Origin: CAWCJL01 sp963795775
GTDB lineage: Bacteria; Acidobacteriota; Terriglobia; Terriglobales; Acidobacteriaceae
NCBI GenBank assembly: GCA_963795775.1
Contig: CAWCJL010000003.1
Location: 496,001-560,000 of the forward strand
Direction of reading: 5' to 3'
DNA: 64,000 bases
Shown: positions 62,001 to 64,000 of the stretch, piece by piece
Position numbering within the stretch: position 1 is the stretch's first letter
Layout of the letters: the number at the start of each line of letters is the position of its first letter
Made by a program: the position numbers and the translations under genes
The notes under the pieces: generated by a model
Database searches by the model: none
Told to the model about the DNA's origin: nothing
The model's input: only the letters and a program-made list of their open reading frames with translations

Positions 62001-62577
62001 CGCCGGTGACCGGGTTGTAATTGTTCAGCAGCGGAAAGATCTCGGTGTCTTCATGCGTCGCGGCGATCACATGCCGCACCTTGTTTTCCGGGTCCACGCC
62101 ATGCACCGTGCCGTTCGGATCGACGACGCGATACGTGTGCGCCGGGGCCTCGGTGGTCACCGCTCCCAGCAGGGTGCCGGCCGCATCGGTCACGTGCAGC
62201 CAGACCGGAAATAGCATGTCTAGCTGATGAATGTGCGCTTTCAACGAAGAGTAGCTGGCCGCGTCATCATCGACGTAGTACGCGGCGCGCAGACTTTCGC
62301 CCGTATTCAGGGGAATCTCGGACGGCTTGCGGCTGGTCTTGCGGCGCGCCGCCCTGCCTCCAGCCCGGCTGCGCAGATCGCTGACCTGGCGCTGGTTCAG
62401 TGCGCGGTAGTTGCGCTTCTGCTGCGGTAACAGCAACTCGGGAAGCTGCTCGCGGTGAATCACGTTCAGGAAAAATGCGATCAGCAGCAGGGTGGACACC
62501 ACCGCCACCACGTCCAGTACGCGGCGGAGGCGCTTCCAGCGTTTGCGCTGCGGATCATAGAAGATCTGGCGGTTCAT
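59059..62577 (-). CDS. Trifunctional GH18-like / polysaccharide deacetylase / GT2 synthase fusion
   Basis: An 1172-residue membrane protein with an N-terminal helix (~20-42). It has a GH18-like domain (~90-440, DFEDVPE near 230 in place of DxxDxDxE), a NodB polysaccharide deacetylase (~500-720, SFDDGPDPKWTP, HEIGNHTFTHPD, RPPYS), further helices, and a processive GT2 synthase (~780-1150: AVLIPAYNEE, GIDADTVIASD, AEDADLTMNLLEQG, RQRFRW) with C-terminal helices. The set implies synthesis, N-deacetylation and trimming of a beta-GlcNAc-type exopolysaccharide by one chain, as PgaB/PgaC do separately. It heads a four-gene minus-strand cluster. Confidence 0.88.
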   Translation of the reverse strand: MNRQIFYDPQRKRWKRLRRVLDVVAVVSTLLLIAFFLNVIHREQLPELLLPQQKRNYRALNQRQVSDLRSRAGGRAARRKTSRKPSEIPLNTGESLRAAYYVDDDAASYSSLKAHIHQLDMLFPVWLHVTDAAGTLLGAVTTEAPAHTYRVVDPNGTVHGVDPENKVRHVIAATHEDTEIFPLLNNYNPVTGDWDAVIGTMVNDPGARANLTTQILRFLAANPNYGGISLDFEDVPENASAGYEAFIAGLYDALHPRNLRLYVNTASAADDAHFRFLSAHTDGIVLMNYDEHENTSPPGPIASQDWFENNLRRVLKDVPKNKLICAIGNYAYDWTVPLPDKHGKTPPKVLDVQAESVQDAWQTANDAEADLRLAGDELNPHFAYDDEDAHVRHQVWMLDAVTAFNELRAARAMGLQTFALWVLGSEDPTLWNIWDRPNTPNGQTTLEKVPSGADVNSEGEGDILRITGVPHSGSRTISMDAENETITDEHMVTYPQPYTLEYYGYHPDRVALSFDDGPDPKWTPKILDILKAKDVKATFMVIGEQAQNNVGLLRRYVREGHEIGNHTFTHPDISEITPRQLMLELNLTERLFASKLGVRPLYFRPPYSIDQEPDTNDQAAPAYRIQQMGYIIVGNKIDTSDWDEHPRKTPQEIVGSVFSQLNAMKTKPQLRGSVILLHDGGGDRSPTVAALPVLIDALRARGFQIVPVSALMGKTTAEVMPPLSPNEQWQARVDSVAFFLFAFFSRFVVTVFFVGDVLMSARLILVGLFALIDRLRKRKVPVVPGGFLPRVAVLIPAYNEEKVIVRTIRSVLLSDYPNLRAIVIDDGSTDRTLEVARAAYPDEIAAGRLQVLTKPNAGKAEALNFAVAQIEEEYYVGIDADTVIASDAISKLVCHFADPQVGAVAGNAKVGNRVNLWTRWQALEYITSQNFERRALDLFDVVTVVPGAIGAWRTDAVRTGGGYPANTVAEDADLTMNLLEQGYKVIYEDRSLAFTEAPVNARGLMRQRFRWSFGTLQAVSKHKRAFLKHRAMGLFALPNIVIFQILLPLVSPFIDLMFVAGTIHYLVDRHFHPEAASAANFHKLLVYFLAFLVIDFITSALAFSLERRHPASKGDKWLLFHIWLQRFAYRQVFSIVLFRTVKRAIDGRPFNWDKLERTAQMSQQTERITAAR

Positions 62578-62637
62578 CGTCTCCCAAAGCTTACAGCACT
62601 GGCCGACTCGCAGCGGCGATGGCTATCATCCAGAAGC

Positions 62638-64000
62638 ATGCACCGCCGCACCCTTCTTTGGACTGCAGTCGCCTTGCTTCTGGGAGCCGCTCTGCGCCTG
62701 TGGTTCATGCACCACTACGACTTCATCAATGGCGACGGGCTGATCTACGGCGACATCGCGAAGAACTGGCTACTGCATGGGGTGTACGGGCGCTCCAGCG
62801 GCGCGCAGATCGCGCCCACGCTCATCCGGCTTCCCGGCTATCCGCTCTTCCTGGCAGCGTGCTTCCGCCTCTTCGGCATGGAGCACTACCGCGCGGTGCT
62901 GTACTTCCAGGTTGCGATCGATCTCTTCTCCTGTCTGGTGGTCTATACCGTGGTGCGGGATTTCTGCTCCGAGAAGGCCGCACTCATCGCGCTGTGGCTG
63001 GCAGCGCTCTGCCCATTTACCGCCAACTTCGCAGCCGCGCCGCTTACGGAAACGCTGTCCATCCTGTGCGTCGCGCTGGCGCTGCTGGCGCTTAGCCGGC
63101 TGCTGCTCCGTCCGGCGTGGCCGTGGGTATGCCTGCTCGCCTTCAGTTGGAGCTACGCCACACTCCTGCGCCCGGATGGCGCGCTCCTGGGAGCCGCCTG
63201 CTTCCTGGCGCTGGTGCTCTTTGGCAACCGCGCATACTTCGGGCACCCACCGCTGGGCCGCAGGCGCGCGCTGCGCTACGCCGTGATCGCGGGCGTGCTG
63301 TCGCTGATCCCATTTGTCCCCTGGACGGTGCGCAACTGGCGCGTCTTTCACCTGTTTGAGTCGCTCGCTCCGCGGTACGCCACCGATCCCGGTGAGTTTA
63401 CCTCGCCCGGTTTTCAGAAGTGGATGAAGACCTGGGCGGTCGAGTTCACATCGACGTATGAAATCTACTGGAACGTCAATTCGGACCGGCTCGACATCGC
63501 ATCGCTGCCGCCAAGGGCCTTCGACTCGCCCGCGCAGTACCGCGCGACCAAGGCGCTGTTCGATGCGTACAACGTCGACAACTCTTTGACGCCGGAGCTC
63601 GACGCACGCTTTGCCGCGCTCGCAGCGGAGCGCGCACACACCCATCCCCTGCGCACCTACTTGGAACTGCCGTTATTGCGTGTGTTGGACATGTGGCTGC
63701 GTCCGCGGACGGAGATGCTGAACTTCGAGTTGCGCTGGTGGCAATACTCGCAGCACCACCAGGAAACGGAGCAGACCACGGCGTACGCCGCGCTGAACCT
63801 CTTCTACATCCTGCTCGCGCTGGTAGGGCTTTTTCGGTGGCGCGGCCGGGGCGATCTGCTGCTGGCCGCAATGGTCGGCTATGTACTTTTGCGAAGCCTG
63901 CTACTCGCGACCATCGAGGCGCCGGAAGCACGCTACACAATCGAGGCGTTCCCCATCTTCTTCGTGCTGGGCGGCGCTGCCTTTTGTGGGCGCCGGGCCA
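62638..64000 (+). CDS. GT-C/PMT-like membrane glycosyltransferase, partial (3' end outside window)
   Basis: The open frame from ATG 62638 runs to the window end (454 codons, no stop), so the gene is truncated by the boundary. It begins MHRRTLLWTAVALLLGAALRL, then the first periplasmic loop INGDGLIYGDIAKNWLLHGVYG and RLPGYPLFLAACFRLFG, typical of ArnT/PMT-family glycosyltransferases that use polyprenyl-phosphate sugars. At least eight hydrophobic helices are visible. It is divergent from the polysaccharide fusion gene, with only 60 bases between starts, so the two probably share a control region. Confidence 0.75.
   Translation, partial: MHRRTLLWTAVALLLGAALRLWFMHHYDFINGDGLIYGDIAKNWLLHGVYGRSSGAQIAPTLIRLPGYPLFLAACFRLFGMEHYRAVLYFQVAIDLFSCLVVYTVVRDFCSEKAALIALWLAALCPFTANFAAAPLTETLSILCVALALLALSRLLLRPAWPWVCLLAFSWSYATLLRPDGALLGAACFLALVLFGNRAYFGHPPLGRRRALRYAVIAGVLSLIPFVPWTVRNWRVFHLFESLAPRYATDPGEFTSPGFQKWMKTWAVEFTSTYEIYWNVNSDRLDIASLPPRAFDSPAQYRATKALFDAYNVDNSLTPELDARFAALAAERAHTHPLRTYLELPLLRVLDMWLRPRTEMLNFELRWWQYSQHHQETEQTTAYAALNLFYILLALVGLFRWRGRGDLLLAAMVGYVLLRSLLLATIEAPEARYTIEAFPIFFVLGGAAFCGRRA

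Overview
The window is GC-rich (low 60s percent by eye), densely coded chromosomal DNA. It looks like an acidobacterium of the Terriglobia/Acidobacteriaceae type. That placement is inferred from several traits together: futalosine-pathway menaquinone genes (mqnE, mqnD), secreted BNR/Asp-box and FG-GAP/VCBS proteins, an MlaEF-type lipid ABC transporter, a fused LptF-LptG permease, a cyclic-nucleotide-binding kinase next to a receiver-thioredoxin-reductase fusion, and dispersed GTCATyCTGAGCG palindromic repeats. No rRNA, tRNA, CRISPR array, prophage or insertion sequence was recognised.

Layout. 1-5.3 kb: end of mlaE, mlaF, a small membrane protein, glutaryl-CoA dehydrogenase, an outer-membrane protein and an OpgC-like acyltransferase. 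5.3-12 kb (minus strand): mqnE, a GNAT acetyltransferase, a BNR-repeat exoprotein, an OmpA-like protein and an isolated nuoB. 12.3-20 kb: a Gcr/SpecificRecomb membrane protein, a Tat-exported GH99/WbsX-like protein, an FtsB-like protein, a phosphoglucomutase, cutA, bioY and mqnD. 20-30 kb: a 988-aa secreted FG-GAP protein with an unassigned C-terminal half, a degenerate receiver-like protein coupled to a small ORF, a Crp-type regulator, a YncE/phosphoesterase fusion, a fatty acid desaturase and a possible secreted metallopeptidase. 30.5-35.4 kb: a histidine kinase/response regulator pair followed by a copper module (HMA chaperone, CopA, CsoR) with a candidate CsoR operator. 35.5-43.7 kb: fused LptF-LptG, a triple 80-bp repeat, a TPR protein, a GT-C-like membrane protein, motB/motA and a D/R-rich exoprotein. 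43.9-54 kb: the CNB kinase and receiver-TrxR pair, a frameshifted LuxR-type regulator, and two FG-GAP paralogues, one intact and one broken. 54-64 kb: a minus-strand cluster of a 1172-aa GH18-NodB-GT2 fusion, an AsmA-like protein, a GH39 enzyme and P5C dehydrogenase, then a divergent GT-C glycosyltransferase cut by the window end.

Envelope and polysaccharide functions dominate: lipid transport, LPS export, glycan synthesis and turnover, and secreted beta-propellers. The clearest regulatory unit is the copper module, where CsoR retains a full Cu(I) ligand set and a G-tract operator-like site overlaps the first gene's ribosome binding site. One caution applies throughout. Several conserved genes (mqnE, cutA, the LuxR regulator, one FG-GAP gene, possibly the desaturase) carry apparent single-base frameshifts. 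Either the sequence contains indel errors or several genes are decaying, and start and stop coordinates there should be read with that in mind.
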